64,000 bases of DNA, from NCBI RefSeq assembly GCF_002000025.1, contig NZ_MUZV01000004.1:124001-188000 (forward strand), given 5' to 3'. Shown here one piece after another: positions 55,770 to 64,000 of this stretch (within the stretch, counting starts at the first letter, position 1; every line of letters begins with the position of its first letter). The position numbers and the translations under genes are program-made. This DNA is from Cognaticolwellia aestuarii. Its GTDB lineage: Bacteria; Pseudomonadota; Gammaproteobacteria; Enterobacterales; Alteromonadaceae. A model generated the notes under the pieces. That model was not told the origin of the DNA and searched no databases. It was given only the letters and a program-made list of their open reading frames with translations.

Positions 55770-57023
55770 TTATTTAACGTAAGCTTTCGGCATATCACTT
55801 TTTGATGTATAGCGATCTCGTAAAGCATCTTGGCGACTTTCGGTTGAGTACTCTTTACCTGAAATCCAAATTTTACTTACCTTAGAGCTAAGTTCAAAAG
55901 GATCCGCACTCCACAACACCAAATCGGCTGTCTTGCCAATCGCTATTTTTCCACTATCAAGATTAAATGCGTCAGCAACATTAGCAGTTACCGATGCTAA
56001 GGCTGCGCTACGTGTTAAACCATTCGCTATGGCATTACCAGCATGAAAGCGCAATTGATAAAGATTGTGGGTATCACCATCAACGGTTAAAGCAACCTTA
56101 ACACCCGCCTGAGTTAATTTGCCGGCATTCTCCAATGATGCATGTAACGAGTCGAAACTGCCCGGTAAGTTATCTAATGCCGCCATCACAACCGGCACTT
56201 TTGCTGCAGCTATTTTATCTGCAACTAAAACCGCATCCGCAGCACCTACTAAGACAAGATCTAATGAAAAGGTTTCTTTAAGTTTAAGTAATGCTAACAA
56301 ATCTGTTGCACGGTCAGCATAGGCAACCAACGCTTTGTCACCATTAAGTAAAGCGTTAATCACTTGCGCTTTTCGGCTCGGCTCTTTCGCTTCTTTTTTA
56401 TCCTTGGTGTTTTTCTTTTTAGCTTTAGCTAGCGCTTTTGTTGCATCTTCAAGTTGCTGATGCAAGTGTTGTAGTGATAACGCTCGAGAGCCTTTACTTT
56501 TTGCACCTAAGTCAATCACCACATTATTGTTACTGACACGAACACTGTTAAATTCTCCAGAGAGGTCAGCAACAAATGTTTGGCCCTTAAACATATCATC
56601 GCCGCCACGAGGTGCAACAACATTACTGGTAATACCGCCCTTACGACTATAAGGAATAACAGTCGAGCGAGGATTAAACGCTAAACTTGCATCAAAGGTA
56701 ATATCAGCCTTTTTATCCGCAGCGTCACGACTACGAGAAACCGCACCAACTTCAACTAAACCCAGTTGGTTCATAGAACCAATAAATCCAGGCGTTAAAA
56801 TTCGTCCTTGGGCGTCAATTGTGTTATCAGCAGTAATTTTTTCAGGATTAATAGCAATCACTTTGCCATTTTCAATAACCACGGTAGCATTTTCAAGTAC
56901 ACCTTGGTCAGTTACGGTATGTACTGTTGCATTAGTGATAGCAAAACTTTCGGCGAAACTTGCTGTTGAACTCGCTAACGCTAACGCGATCAGCGAGGTT
57001 TTAAATAGTTTAAAATTCGTCAT
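55770..57023 (-). CDS. Exported amidohydrolase-family protein lacking the HxH metal motif
   Basis: Periplasmic relative of imidazolonepropionase/dihydroorotase-like amidohydrolases. The ATG at 57023 has an AAGG site and yields about 417 residues; the GTG three codons upstream is less likely. A signal peptide ends near ASFA. The fold shows the N-terminal beta-sandwich (NATVHTVTDQG … ENGKVIAINP), TIDAQGRILTPGFIG and the C-terminal TADLVLWSADPFE. Where active members have HxH after the GFIG segment, this one has SMNQ, and other metal ligands are not evident. It may be a non-catalytic partner of the adjacent lipoprotein amidohydrolase, whose stop lies 10 bp upstream. Confidence 0.82.
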   Translation of the reverse strand: MTNFKLFKTSLIALALASSTASFAESFAITNATVHTVTDQGVLENATVVIENGKVIAINPEKITADNTIDAQGRILTPGFIGSMNQLGLVEVGAVSRSRDAADKKADITFDASLAFNPRSTVIPYSRKGGITSNVVAPRGGDDMFKGQTFVADLSGEFNSVRVSNNNVVIDLGAKSKGSRALSLQHLHQQLEDATKALAKAKKKNTKDKKEAKEPSRKAQVINALLNGDKALVAYADRATDLLALLKLKETFSLDLVLVGAADAVLVADKIAAAKVPVVMAALDNLPGSFDSLHASLENAGKLTQAGVKVALTVDGDTHNLYQLRFHAGNAIANGLTRSAALASVTANVADAFNLDSGKIAIGKTADLVLWSADPFELSSKVSKIWISGKEYSTESRQDALRDRYTSKSDMPKAYVK

Positions 57024-57033
57024 TTTTTTCACC

Positions 57034-58416
57034 TTATTTCTGACCTAACAGGAAATCACTTTTTGCTTGGTATTTTTCGTCAAAACGGTCAAAAACTTTC
57101 GCACCATCAACAAATACTTGCTCAGCTTGTGCATAAACACTAAACGGGTTTTGGTTCCAAATCACCACATCAGCATTTTTGCCAGATTCTAGGCTACCCG
57201 TTTTATCCGCTAAACCGAGTGACTTAGCAGCATTAGCGGTGATCCATGTAATCGCTAACTCAGGGGCTATATCGAAACCATTTTCATTAGCACGGTACAT
57301 AACCTTACCAGCCTCTTGATTCAAACGTTGAATAGTATTAGCTGAATCTGAGTGTACTATTGCACATGAGTTCTTTACTGCATCGACAATCGCTACATTT
57401 TCATGCACCATATCATAAGCTTCCATTTTAAAGCCCCACCAATCTGGCCACATAGCAGCACAATTGCCGTTTTCTGCTAAACTGTCAGCAATTTTGTAGG
57501 CTTCTATCGCATGATGAAAAGTACCTGAGTTATAATTAAACTCTTTCCCCAAATCGATCATCATCGCCATTTCTTCAGCTTTATAACAATGGTTATGAAT
57601 TAAAATATCACCATCTAACACACCTTTTAAGGTGTCTAGCTCTATATCACGCACAGGTGCTGTTGGATTTTTCCCAGCAGCATAATCACTATCATATTTT
57701 TCCCAAGCACGTTTATATTCAGTGGCTTCTGCCCACGCCATTCTATAACCGGCCATGTTTCCCATACGTGTTGATGGTAATACCTTTCGACTACCGTAAA
57801 CACGTTTAGGGTTTTCACCACAAGCCATTTTTAAGCCGTAAGGTGCATCCGGGAACTTCATACCTTGCATGGTAGGACTAGGTACATTGCGTAATGTAAC
57901 ACCACGACCACCGAATAAATTGGCTGAACCAGGAAGGATTTGTAAAGTCGTGATACCACCAGCACGTGCCGCTTCAAAACCAGGATCTTGTGGCCAAACA
58001 CTATGCTCAGCCCACACTTCAGAAGTGTTAGGCGAAGTCATTTCATTGCCATCAGAATGTGATTCAACAGACGGGCTTGGATAAACCCCTAAATGTGAAT
58101 GAACATCAATAATGCCCGGTGTTATCCATTTACCATTTGCATCAATTTCAGCCGCCCCATCTGCACTTAAGTTTTTACCAATTTTACTGATTTTGCCGTC
58201 TACCATCAAAACATCAGCATTATCCATGCGTGTTCCCGTACCTGTCAGTACGGTAGCATTTTTAATTAGTGTTGTTTGTTGGGGTAGTACTTGATAAGTG
58301 CTTGGGTATGGATTTTTATTTATCACCACTTTTTCATCTTGCTGTTCGCTTTGCAAACAACCGGTTAAGGCAACAGAAAGCGCTGCCATCACTAGCGATG
58401 GGAGAAATTTTTGCAT
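57034..58416 (-). CDS. Amidohydrolase-family lipoprotein
   Basis: A 460-residue metal-dependent hydrolase of the amidohydrolase superfamily. It has a lipobox LTGC (Cys20), so it is probably a lipoprotein. The metal motif is intact: GIIDVHSHLGVYPSP gives His106 and His108. ILIHNHCYKAEEM and later HHAIEAYKIADSLA contain further candidate metal-binding histidines, and IVHSDSA holds the likely catalytic aspartate. The C-terminus has SLESGKNADVVIWNQNPF, as in imidazolonepropionase-like members. The substrate is unknown; a periplasmic peptide or cyclic amide is possible. Co-transcribed with the downstream paralogue. Confidence 0.87.
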   Translation of the reverse strand: MQKFLPSLVMAALSVALTGCLQSEQQDEKVVINKNPYPSTYQVLPQQTTLIKNATVLTGTGTRMDNADVLMVDGKISKIGKNLSADGAAEIDANGKWITPGIIDVHSHLGVYPSPSVESHSDGNEMTSPNTSEVWAEHSVWPQDPGFEAARAGGITTLQILPGSANLFGGRGVTLRNVPSPTMQGMKFPDAPYGLKMACGENPKRVYGSRKVLPSTRMGNMAGYRMAWAEATEYKRAWEKYDSDYAAGKNPTAPVRDIELDTLKGVLDGDILIHNHCYKAEEMAMMIDLGKEFNYNSGTFHHAIEAYKIADSLAENGNCAAMWPDWWGFKMEAYDMVHENVAIVDAVKNSCAIVHSDSANTIQRLNQEAGKVMYRANENGFDIAPELAITWITANAAKSLGLADKTGSLESGKNADVVIWNQNPFSVYAQAEQVFVDGAKVFDRFDEKYQAKSDFLLGQK

Positions 58417-58633
58417 AAGATTTTTCCTGTATTACTGCATACCTTGCAAAAAACATTATGTTATTTGGCAATTGCTTGTATGAGTTTATTATTAACGTGA
58501 ACTACTGACGTAATTTATAATGATTAATACAACAGTATTATGAAATGTCTCTGACAACAAGCCAGAGATAAAGGCGAGTAATGCAATTGCGTTGAACTGT
58601 CAACTATCTGCGATAAATGGGCTAAATCGTTAG

Positions 58634-58939
58634 CTATAATTCAAAATCGTTAAAGTCAAAATCGTTGCTGTTATCAATTCGTGGCTTACTCGGCGTATCA
58701 AGTAAAGAAGCTTGTTTATTTTCAACAACCACTTCAGCTAGTTTAACTTTTACAGGTTGATTTTTACGCTTTTTACGTTGCTGACAACGCTTAATAACTT
58801 TTTGACGCTGATCAGAATCTGATGATGTCCAGTTTAAGCGCTCCTCTCGGGTACGAAAACAACCTAAGCACTGGCCTTTGTCATCAGACTGACAAATACC
58901 AATACAAGGGCTTGGAACATCAAAAAATTCTAATTGCAT
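58634..58939 (-). CDS. DUF1289 domain protein
   Basis: Small 101-residue protein with a four-cysteine motif in its first third (SPCIGICQSDDKGQCLGCFRTREE, in parts: SPCIGICQ, GQCLGCFRTREE; Cys12, Cys16, Cys24, Cys27), the hallmark of DUF1289, followed by a basic KRCQQRKKRK stretch and an acidic C-terminus. The cysteines may bind zinc or an iron-sulfur cluster. The function is unknown; the family is common in proteobacteria. Confidence 0.85.
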   Translation of the reverse strand: MQLEFFDVPSPCIGICQSDDKGQCLGCFRTREERLNWTSSDSDQRQKVIKRCQQRKKRKNQPVKVKLAEVVVENKQASLLDTPSKPRIDNSNDFDFNDFEL

Positions 58940-58973
58940 CTATTTGTACTTAAATTCAATTACGTTATTAGGC

Positions 58974-59002
58974 AGATACGATAAGTATAGCTTATCGTAT
59001 CT
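58974..59002 (-). terminator. Stem-loop after the SulP gene
   Basis: AGATACGATAAG and CTTATCGTATCT form a perfect 12-bp stem around TATAG, 10 bp after the sulP stop. No U-run follows on the minus strand, so it may be factor-assisted. Confidence 0.5.
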
Positions 59003-59012
59003 TGTCGCCTAG

Positions 59013-60569
59013 TTAACCGAGTTTGTCTGTCGCAATATGGTACTCAGGATCTTCAATCACATTGATTTCCACTAAGCTACCTGCTTTAGTTAACAGCTGT
59101 GTACACTCTTTACTTAAATGTCTTAAGTGCATTTTTTTGCCACGACTAATATAACGCTCGGCTAACGTATCAATAGCCTCAATAGCTGAATGGTCAGCTA
59201 CGCGAGAGTTTTTAAACTCTACAATCACATCATCGCTATCATTTTCCATATCAAATTGCTCTAAAAAGCTCGATACCGAACCAAAAAACAATGGTCCACT
59301 CACGTCATAAACCGTTGAGCCTTTGCCATCAATTGAGCGATGAACAATAACGTGTTTTGCATGCTCCCATGCAAAAACAAGCGCAGAAACAATAACACCA
59401 ACTACAACGGCGATAGCTAAATCAGTGGCCACAGTAACCGCTGAAACCAAGATAATAACAAAGGCATCAGCCTTAGGCACTTTACCTAAAATACGAATGC
59501 TCGACCACTCGAAGGTGCCAATAACTACAATAAACATCACCCCAACCAGTGCAGCTAAAGGAATTTGCTCAATTAAGCTTGAAGCAAATAAAATGAAGCC
59601 TAGTAGGGCAAGTGCTGCTGTAACACCTGACATACGACCGCGACCGCCAGAGTTAACATTGATCATTGATTGACCGATCATCGCACACCCCCCCATACCA
59701 CCAAAAAAGCCAGTCACTGTATTCGCAGCACCTTGAGCAACACATTCTTTATTGCCTTGTCCACGAGTACCGGTAAGTTCATCAATTAGTGTCAATGTTA
59801 ACAGCGACTCAATTAGACCAATAGCAGCTAAAATAAGTGCGAAGGGTAAGATCACCTGTAGTGTTTCTAAATTAAATGGCACATTAGGAATATTAAATTG
59901 TGGCAAGCCACCCGCTATAGAAGCCATAGGGTCATTCGTCATATCACGTACAAAATCGACTACAGTACGTGCATCCAAATCAAGACTCTGCACTAAAAGA
60001 GTTACTACAACTATCGCCACAAGTGATGACGGCACAGCTTTAGTTAATTTTGGTAAGAAATGGATAATTGCCATGGTCAACACGATAAGTCCAACCATAG
60101 TTAGCATTTGACTGCCCTGCATCCAAGCTAAAACACCATTTTCATCGGTGACTTTAAACTGCCCTAATTGAGCCAGAAAAATAACAATCGCTAAACCATT
60201 AACAAAACCAAGCATAACCGGATGAGGCACTAAGCGAATAAACTTGCCTAGCTTAAATATACCAGCGAGTATTTGCAGTAAACCGGTTAGCACTACAGTG
60301 GCAAATAGGTACTCAACACCGTGAATTGCTACCAAGCTCACCATAACAACCGCCATAGCCCCCGTAGCGCCAGAAATCATACCTGGACGACCACCAAAAA
60401 TAGAGGTAATTAGCCCCACCATAAAAGCAGCATATAAACCAACAAGCGGTTCAACGCCGGCAACAAAAGCAAAAGCAACAGCTTCTGGTACTAATGCTAA
60501 GGCAACCGTTAAGCCCGATAAGACATCATTTTTTAAATTTGCCACTTTACTGGCGTGTAATTCAAACAT
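59013..60569 (-). CDS. SulP family anion transporter with STAS domain
   Basis: A 518-residue inner-membrane SLC26/SulP transporter. The membrane domain opens with [21 protein letters not shown] (in parts: [21 protein letters not shown]) and contains [16 protein letters not shown] and [11 protein letters not shown]; about ten to fourteen helices in all. A cytosolic STAS domain occupies about 405-500 ([16 protein letters not shown] … [19 protein letters not shown]). Members carry sulfate, bicarbonate or dicarboxylates; the substrate here is undetermined. Two palindromes lie upstream. Confidence 0.93.
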   Translation of the reverse strand: MFELHASKVANLKNDVLSGLTVALALVPEAVAFAFVAGVEPLVGLYAAFMVGLITSIFGGRPGMISGATGAMAVVMVSLVAIHGVEYLFATVVLTGLLQILAGIFKLGKFIRLVPHPVMLGFVNGLAIVIFLAQLGQFKVTDENGVLAWMQGSQMLTMVGLIVLTMAIIHFLPKLTKAVPSSLVAIVVVTLLVQSLDLDARTVVDFVRDMTNDPMASIAGGLPQFNIPNVPFNLETLQVILPFALILAAIGLIESLLTLTLIDELTGTRGQGNKECVAQGAANTVTGFFGGMGGCAMIGQSMINVNSGGRGRMSGVTAALALLGFILFASSLIEQIPLAALVGVMFIVVIGTFEWSSIRILGKVPKADAFVIILVSAVTVATDLAIAVVVGVIVSALVFAWEHAKHVIVHRSIDGKGSTVYDVSGPLFFGSVSSFLEQFDMENDSDDVIVEFKNSRVADHSAIEAIDTLAERYISRGKKMHLRHLSKECTQLLTKAGSLVEINVIEDPEYHIATDKLG

Positions 60570-60880
60570 TATTTTCTCAACTTTGATTAGAACATCAAAA
60601 ATACAAGCACAAATTTTATTAACTTGGCTTGTACTTAAATACTTTAGGTATAGACCCGAAATTACCTAATGACAGGTAATCTAAACAGAAATTGTTATCT
60701 TTCGGGACTTGAAGGCGCGGGAATACTATAGATATGTTACTAAAAAGTCAATATATGCTCAAAATTACAACAAGATTTTCAAGCAGATAACAAGTCATTA
60801 ATTAAAACAAAAATTTACCTACAGAGCATAACATTGGCTACATCTAGCTAGGTGATCTAATAAAACTCACCCAGTGACAA
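60570..60880. other. Spacer between GntR gene and SulP gene with palindromes
   Basis: About 310 bp. TTTGAT-N6-ATCAAA (60582-60599) overlaps the sulP ribosome-site region and ATTACCT-N6-AGGTAAT (60661-60680) lies about 100 bp upstream of the start. Neither matches a regulator I can name with confidence. Confidence 0.5.
60661..60680. promoter_or_regulatory. Palindromic operator candidate upstream of SulP gene
   Basis: ATTACCT and AGGTAAT are perfect 7-bp arms around a six-base centre. Operator-like symmetry near a transporter promoter and next to a GntR-family gene suggests, but does not show, regulator binding. Confidence 0.35.
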
Positions 60881-61552
60881 TCATCCACTAATAATCGATT
60901 CACGCTCATTCAAAAATGCTTTGATTTCATCACGAGAACCTAAAATATGCTGTTTTAATAAGGCCACGGCTTTTTCAACATTGCGTGCTTTACATAAGGC
61001 TAAAATTTCATTGTGTTCTGATTCTGCTTTAGATATCCCCCCAGCCCACAATAAATGCATCCGAATATAACGATCTGCATTCTTATTGAGTGTATCAACT
61101 AAAAGCTGAGTTTGCGGACGATCAGCTCCCGAATATAAACAATTGTGATAATTTGAATTAAGTTCGCTCCAAGTGTTAGCTGCATTTTCTTTACCAAGCG
61201 CTTTATCAAGCCTTTTCAATAATTGCGTTGCTTCTTCCAAGGTTTCATCACTAAGGTTCGGCAATGAGTTTGCTAATAAATCTGCTTCTAACATTGCACG
61301 CAGCTCAAACAATTCATCAACTTGGTCAGCATTGAGCTCAGTTGCCGTTGCGCCTTTATGTGGTTCAAAAACCACTAAACCTTCCCCTTCAAGCTGTAGT
61401 AACGCTTCTCGAACAGGAATTCGACTAACATTTAGCTCAGTCGCTAGCGCTGCTTGTCTTAAAGGTTGCCCCGCTTGAATTTCACCACTTAAGATCTTTT
61501 CTCTTAGTGTTTCTACAACTAATTGTGTTCTAGTTTTATATATTATGCTCAT
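60881..61552 (-). CDS. GntR family transcriptional regulator (FadR/FCD subfamily)
   Basis: A 223-residue repressor-type protein with an N-terminal winged helix (about 8-72: LVVETLREKILSGEIQAGQPLRQAALATELNVSRIPVREAL; in parts: LREKILSGEIQAGQPL, RQAALATELNVSRIPVREAL) and an all-helical FCD ligand-binding domain (about 85-215). The histidine-containing segments SNYHNCLY and ESEHNEIL fit metal-binding FCD members that sense carboxylic acids. AGGAAG precedes the ATG. It lies next to SulP in the same direction, which it may control; the target is inferred only. Confidence 0.9.
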   Translation of the reverse strand: MSIIYKTRTQLVVETLREKILSGEIQAGQPLRQAALATELNVSRIPVREALLQLEGEGLVVFEPHKGATATELNADQVDELFELRAMLEADLLANSLPNLSDETLEEATQLLKRLDKALGKENAANTWSELNSNYHNCLYSGADRPQTQLLVDTLNKNADRYIRMHLLWAGGISKAESEHNEILALCKARNVEKAVALLKQHILGSRDEIKAFLNERESIISG

Positions 61553-61620
61553 ACTGGGCTTCCTGAAAATATTGCAGCTATTATAAATAACTGCAGGTTA
61601 AACACAAAAAAAAGCCACTA

Positions 61621-63234
61621 TTAATCAATTAAAGGTAAATCAGGATCAAGCGGTTTTGTATGACTGCCTTGCTCGGTTTGTAAAGGTACTTTAACAACAA
61701 AGCAGCAGCCGTGTTCACTGTCAGCTATTTTAATGCTACCGCCAAGCTTAGTGTTCACTAAGTTATAAACAATATTCATGCCTAAACCTGAGCCACCAAA
61801 ACCGCGCTTAGTCGTCACAAATGGATCAAATATTTTATCTTTTATTTTTTCATCTAAACCCTTGCCATTATCTTGGTATATCAGCACTAGGCTATCTTCA
61901 CTCGCTTGAAATTCAATGGATATTTCACCTTTCATACAATTTTCAAAACCATGAATATGTGAATTAGTCAGAAAGTTAGTCAATATTTGATTCCATGCAC
62001 TTGGAAAGGTAAACACATTTAATGCTTTATCAATTTCGATCTTAATCGTATAGTTTTTTTGTTTAAATAAGGTTTTTACCGTATTTACCACATCATTGAC
62101 ATGTTGGGCTAAATTTATATTTATCTTAGGATCGGTGTGATGCTCGACGGCGACAGATTTAAAGCCTCGAATTAAATCAACGGCTTTATTTAAACTACGC
62201 TCAATAATTTGCTCATATTCAACAAACAGTTTTAAAATTGAGCTCAATTGTTTTCGGCTCAACGTTTCATCAATAAGCGCATGATTTAATTCTGAAATTT
62301 TTTCCTTTAAAGCGCTTACTGACGTAACGCAAATACCTAAAGGTGTATTTACTTCATGGGCAACACCGGCAACTAATTGCCCAAGAGAGGCCATTTTTTC
62401 TGACTGTACGAGTTGATCTTTCGCTAAGGTTAATTCATTTAATGATTGTTGTAAGTGTTGGTTTATTTCCGCTAACTTAGCTGTACGTTCATAAACTTTT
62501 ATCTCTAAATCGCCATTGAGATTAATTAAGGCATTTTCAGCATCTTCCAACTGAATAATATCGTCCTTGAGCGTTAAGCGCATATCATTAATAGCGGAGA
62601 CGAGCTCATCAAGCTCATCGGTTGTTTCACCACGGTTTTCGAGTATTAAGGGGGTATCTATGTTTTCCCCTGTCATCGCTTTCGAATACAAAGTGATACG
62701 GTATAGATGGCGAGTGATAAGCCAGTGAACAATAAAGAAAGTACAAAAAGCGACGATAAAAATCTTAATAAATTCTGAAATAACAATAAAACCGGCTCTT
62801 TGCCATAGCTCTTGATAGATATCTCGGTAATCAGCAGATATCACCATATTGCCAATGCTATTACCTTCGAAAATAATTGGATAGTTTTCTGTTTTTTTCA
62901 CCTCAGCAGTAATATCACCCACTTGATAAATTTTACCAAAACTTGTGGTTATTTTGACATGACGAATATCGGCTAAACGTAATATCCCTTCAATTTGTTG
63001 TCGAACTAAAGGCTCATTAAAATCCCATAAACTGGTCGATATTGATTGATTAAAGCTCAGTTCAATATCGTTAAATCGCTCATCAAGTTCGGATACGCCA
63101 CTTTGAAAATCTGCATAGAGTTGAATCATTGTTGAGCACACAGATAATAAAGCGCTACACAGAAGAATATAAATAAAGACTCGTCGACTTAATTTACTAT
63201 TAAAAGCACCCTTGTTGTCCATTACTTCATCCAC
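61621..63234 (-). CDS. Membrane sensor histidine kinase (orphan)
   Basis: A 537-residue sensor kinase with two membrane helices (about 18-38 and 150-170), a periplasmic sensor with SISTSLWDFNEP near its start, a HAMP-like segment, a coiled coil and the kinase core. H box GVAHEVNTPLG with His293, N box LTNFLTNSHIHGF, G boxes YQDNGKGL and GFGGSGLGMNIVYNL. The GTG at 63234 and the ATG four codons later (63222) are both possible starts. Same layout as the kinase at 41371-43134, including the LWxxN sensor motif. No response regulator adjoins. Confidence 0.9.
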   Translation of the reverse strand: MDEVMDNKGAFNSKLSRRVFIYILLCSALLSVCSTMIQLYADFQSGVSELDERFNDIELSFNQSISTSLWDFNEPLVRQQIEGILRLADIRHVKITTSFGKIYQVGDITAEVKKTENYPIIFEGNSIGNMVISADYRDIYQELWQRAGFIVISEFIKIFIVAFCTFFIVHWLITRHLYRITLYSKAMTGENIDTPLILENRGETTDELDELVSAINDMRLTLKDDIIQLEDAENALINLNGDLEIKVYERTAKLAEINQHLQQSLNELTLAKDQLVQSEKMASLGQLVAGVAHEVNTPLGICVTSVSALKEKISELNHALIDETLSRKQLSSILKLFVEYEQIIERSLNKAVDLIRGFKSVAVEHHTDPKININLAQHVNDVVNTVKTLFKQKNYTIKIEIDKALNVFTFPSAWNQILTNFLTNSHIHGFENCMKGEISIEFQASEDSLVLIYQDNGKGLDEKIKDKIFDPFVTTKRGFGGSGLGMNIVYNLVNTKLGGSIKIADSEHGCCFVVKVPLQTEQGSHTKPLDPDLPLID

Positions 63235-63756
63235 GCAATGTTTTTTATCACTGATAAAACCTATAAAAATTATCTAAGTACAATGTATTTAGCACCTGAA
63301 AAAACCACCACTACAGCCCGAAAATTAACCACAGCATAGCTATATATCCTTAAATCGTAACACTATTTAAATAATAGTGGGTAATAAAGTCAAATTACAA
63401 AACGATTAATCAACTAATGTTACCTGTAATCTTATCTGAGTAACAAAATTATTTTATTAACTTGGAATAACATACTGAACTTAAAGGTTTTCTATAGGGT
63501 AATGTATAAGCGAAAGAGAGCAGCCAAACTATTTTTCCGAGTAAGCGAGCTTATTACAATTAAGTTTATCTCTAAAATTAAACCGATCTATTTTTAATAA
63601 ATAGTCGGTTTTCGAAGTAGGAGCTCTTCCAAAGCACTTGCTTTCATCATTATATTTTAGGTCTTGTCCGATTATCGCTAGCCATTTACATTGCCTAGCG
63701 TATCATCAAAAAAACTATTCAGACGAGTAAAGTATCACTATGGCTAAAAATAAAAC
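63235..63756. other. Divergent control region between kinase and Ada-type gene
   Basis: About 520 bp without a supportable gene. An imperfect inverted repeat (AACCGATCTATTT at 63580-63592, AAATAGTCGGTT at 63599-63610) could be a hairpin in an upstream transcript. A seven-codon frame starting with ATG at 63740 overlaps the start of the next gene by a few bases. Confidence 0.45.
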
Positions 63757-64000
63757 ATGTTAAATATTGAAGTTTGTGAAAAAGCACGCTTAAGCCGCGA
63801 TGCTCGTTTTGACGGTAAGTTTTTTACTGCGGTTTTAACCACAGGTATTTTTTGCCGCCCTATTTGCCCCGCTAGAGCACCAAAGCCTGAAAATGTCACT
63901 TACTATGAGAGCGCCGAACTAGCACAGAAATCAGGCTTTCGCCCCTGTAAACGTTGTTTTCCTCAACTTGCGCCAAGCTTACCGCTACCAAGAAAAATAA
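63757..64000 (+). CDS. Ada/AlkA-type DNA alkylation repair protein, N-terminal part
   Basis: The first 81 residues of a gene running off the window. The sequence from MLNIEVCEKARLSRDARFDG onward has an Ada-type zinc-binding domain: FFTAVLTTGIFCRPICPARAPKPENV (in parts: FFTAVLTTGIFCRPICP, ARAPKPENV) and GFRPCKRCFPQ supply the four cysteines that bind zinc and, in Ada, accept methyl groups from phosphotriesters. The wording FDGKFFTAV is typical of the AlkA fusion form (Ada zinc domain, AraC helix-turn-helix, 3-methyladenine glycosylase), but the rest is needed to decide between Ada and AlkA. Confidence 0.85.
   Translation, partial: MLNIEVCEKARLSRDARFDGKFFTAVLTTGIFCRPICPARAPKPENVTYYESAELAQKSGFRPCKRCFPQLAPSLPLPRKI

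Noticed and set aside
60582-60599. TTTGAT-N6-ATCAAA as an FNR site
   Set aside because: FNR sites need a four-base centre; here it is six, so it is listed only as an unassigned palindrome.

Overview
The window reads as a stretch of core chromosome from a marine gammaproteobacterium of the order Alteromonadales, most likely Colwelliaceae (Colwellia/Thalassotalea type). This is inferred from AT-rich coding and spacer DNA, Escherichia-like orthologues throughout, a large TonB-dependent receptor of the marine type, a PhhA/PhhB phenylalanine hydroxylase pathway beside TyrR, and several conserved gammaproteobacterial gene orders. No phage, plasmid, CRISPR or classical defence locus is visible. I found no convincing wholly new system; the novelty lies in regulatory sites, small mobile repeats and unusual gene arrangements.

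Layout. 1-1752: 5' part of a TonB-dependent receptor (minus). 2954-6736: TSUP transporter, PriC, a ComFB-family protein and an SLC13-type permease (plus). 6954-7121: a MITE-like hairpin repeat, then the 4.5S RNA gene ffs. 7535-12603 (minus): acyltransferase, DUF3014 protein, MaiA, TyrR/PhhR, PhhB and PhhA, with a TyrR box upstream of phhA. 12812-23472: envelope-stress and peptide-transport supercluster ycjF-ycjX-pspC-pspB-pspA (minus) and pspF-sapABCDF (plus). 23543-37784 (minus): the protein quality-control block tig-clpP-clpX-lon-hupB-ppiD, interrupted between hupB and ppiD by cytochrome c maturation genes ccmI-F-G-H and a 315-bp MITE-like element. 38078-38537: tRNA operon Pro-Arg-His-Pro with a textbook promoter, divergent from folD. 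40056-45120: porin with a Pho box, an orphan histidine kinase, RdgC and an HDOD protein. 45351-46978: trhP-yfhL (tRNA U34 hydroxylation) with a perfect FNR box upstream. 47082-52869: thyA, a TSUP transporter, ptsP, rppH and divergent mutH. 53000-61552: diguanylate cyclase, hexose-6-phosphate mutarotase, a tandem pair of exported amidohydrolases, a DUF1289 protein, a SulP transporter and a GntR regulator. 61621-64000: a second orphan histidine kinase and the start of an Ada-type DNA repair gene.

How the parts work together. Aromatic amino-acid catabolism (PhhA with PhhB recycling its pterin cofactor, MaiA further down the tyrosine pathway) sits with its probable regulator. Psp proteins, YcjX/YcjF and Sap form the same neighbourhood as in enterobacteria. 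Chaperone and protease genes (Tig, ClpXP, Lon, PpiD) are clustered, and lon has a strong sigma-32 type promoter. FNR-like sites before trhP-yfhL, the TSUP-priC pair and ccmI suggest an oxygen-responsive layer. Two clear MITE-like elements and a third weaker inverted-repeat element occupy spacers.
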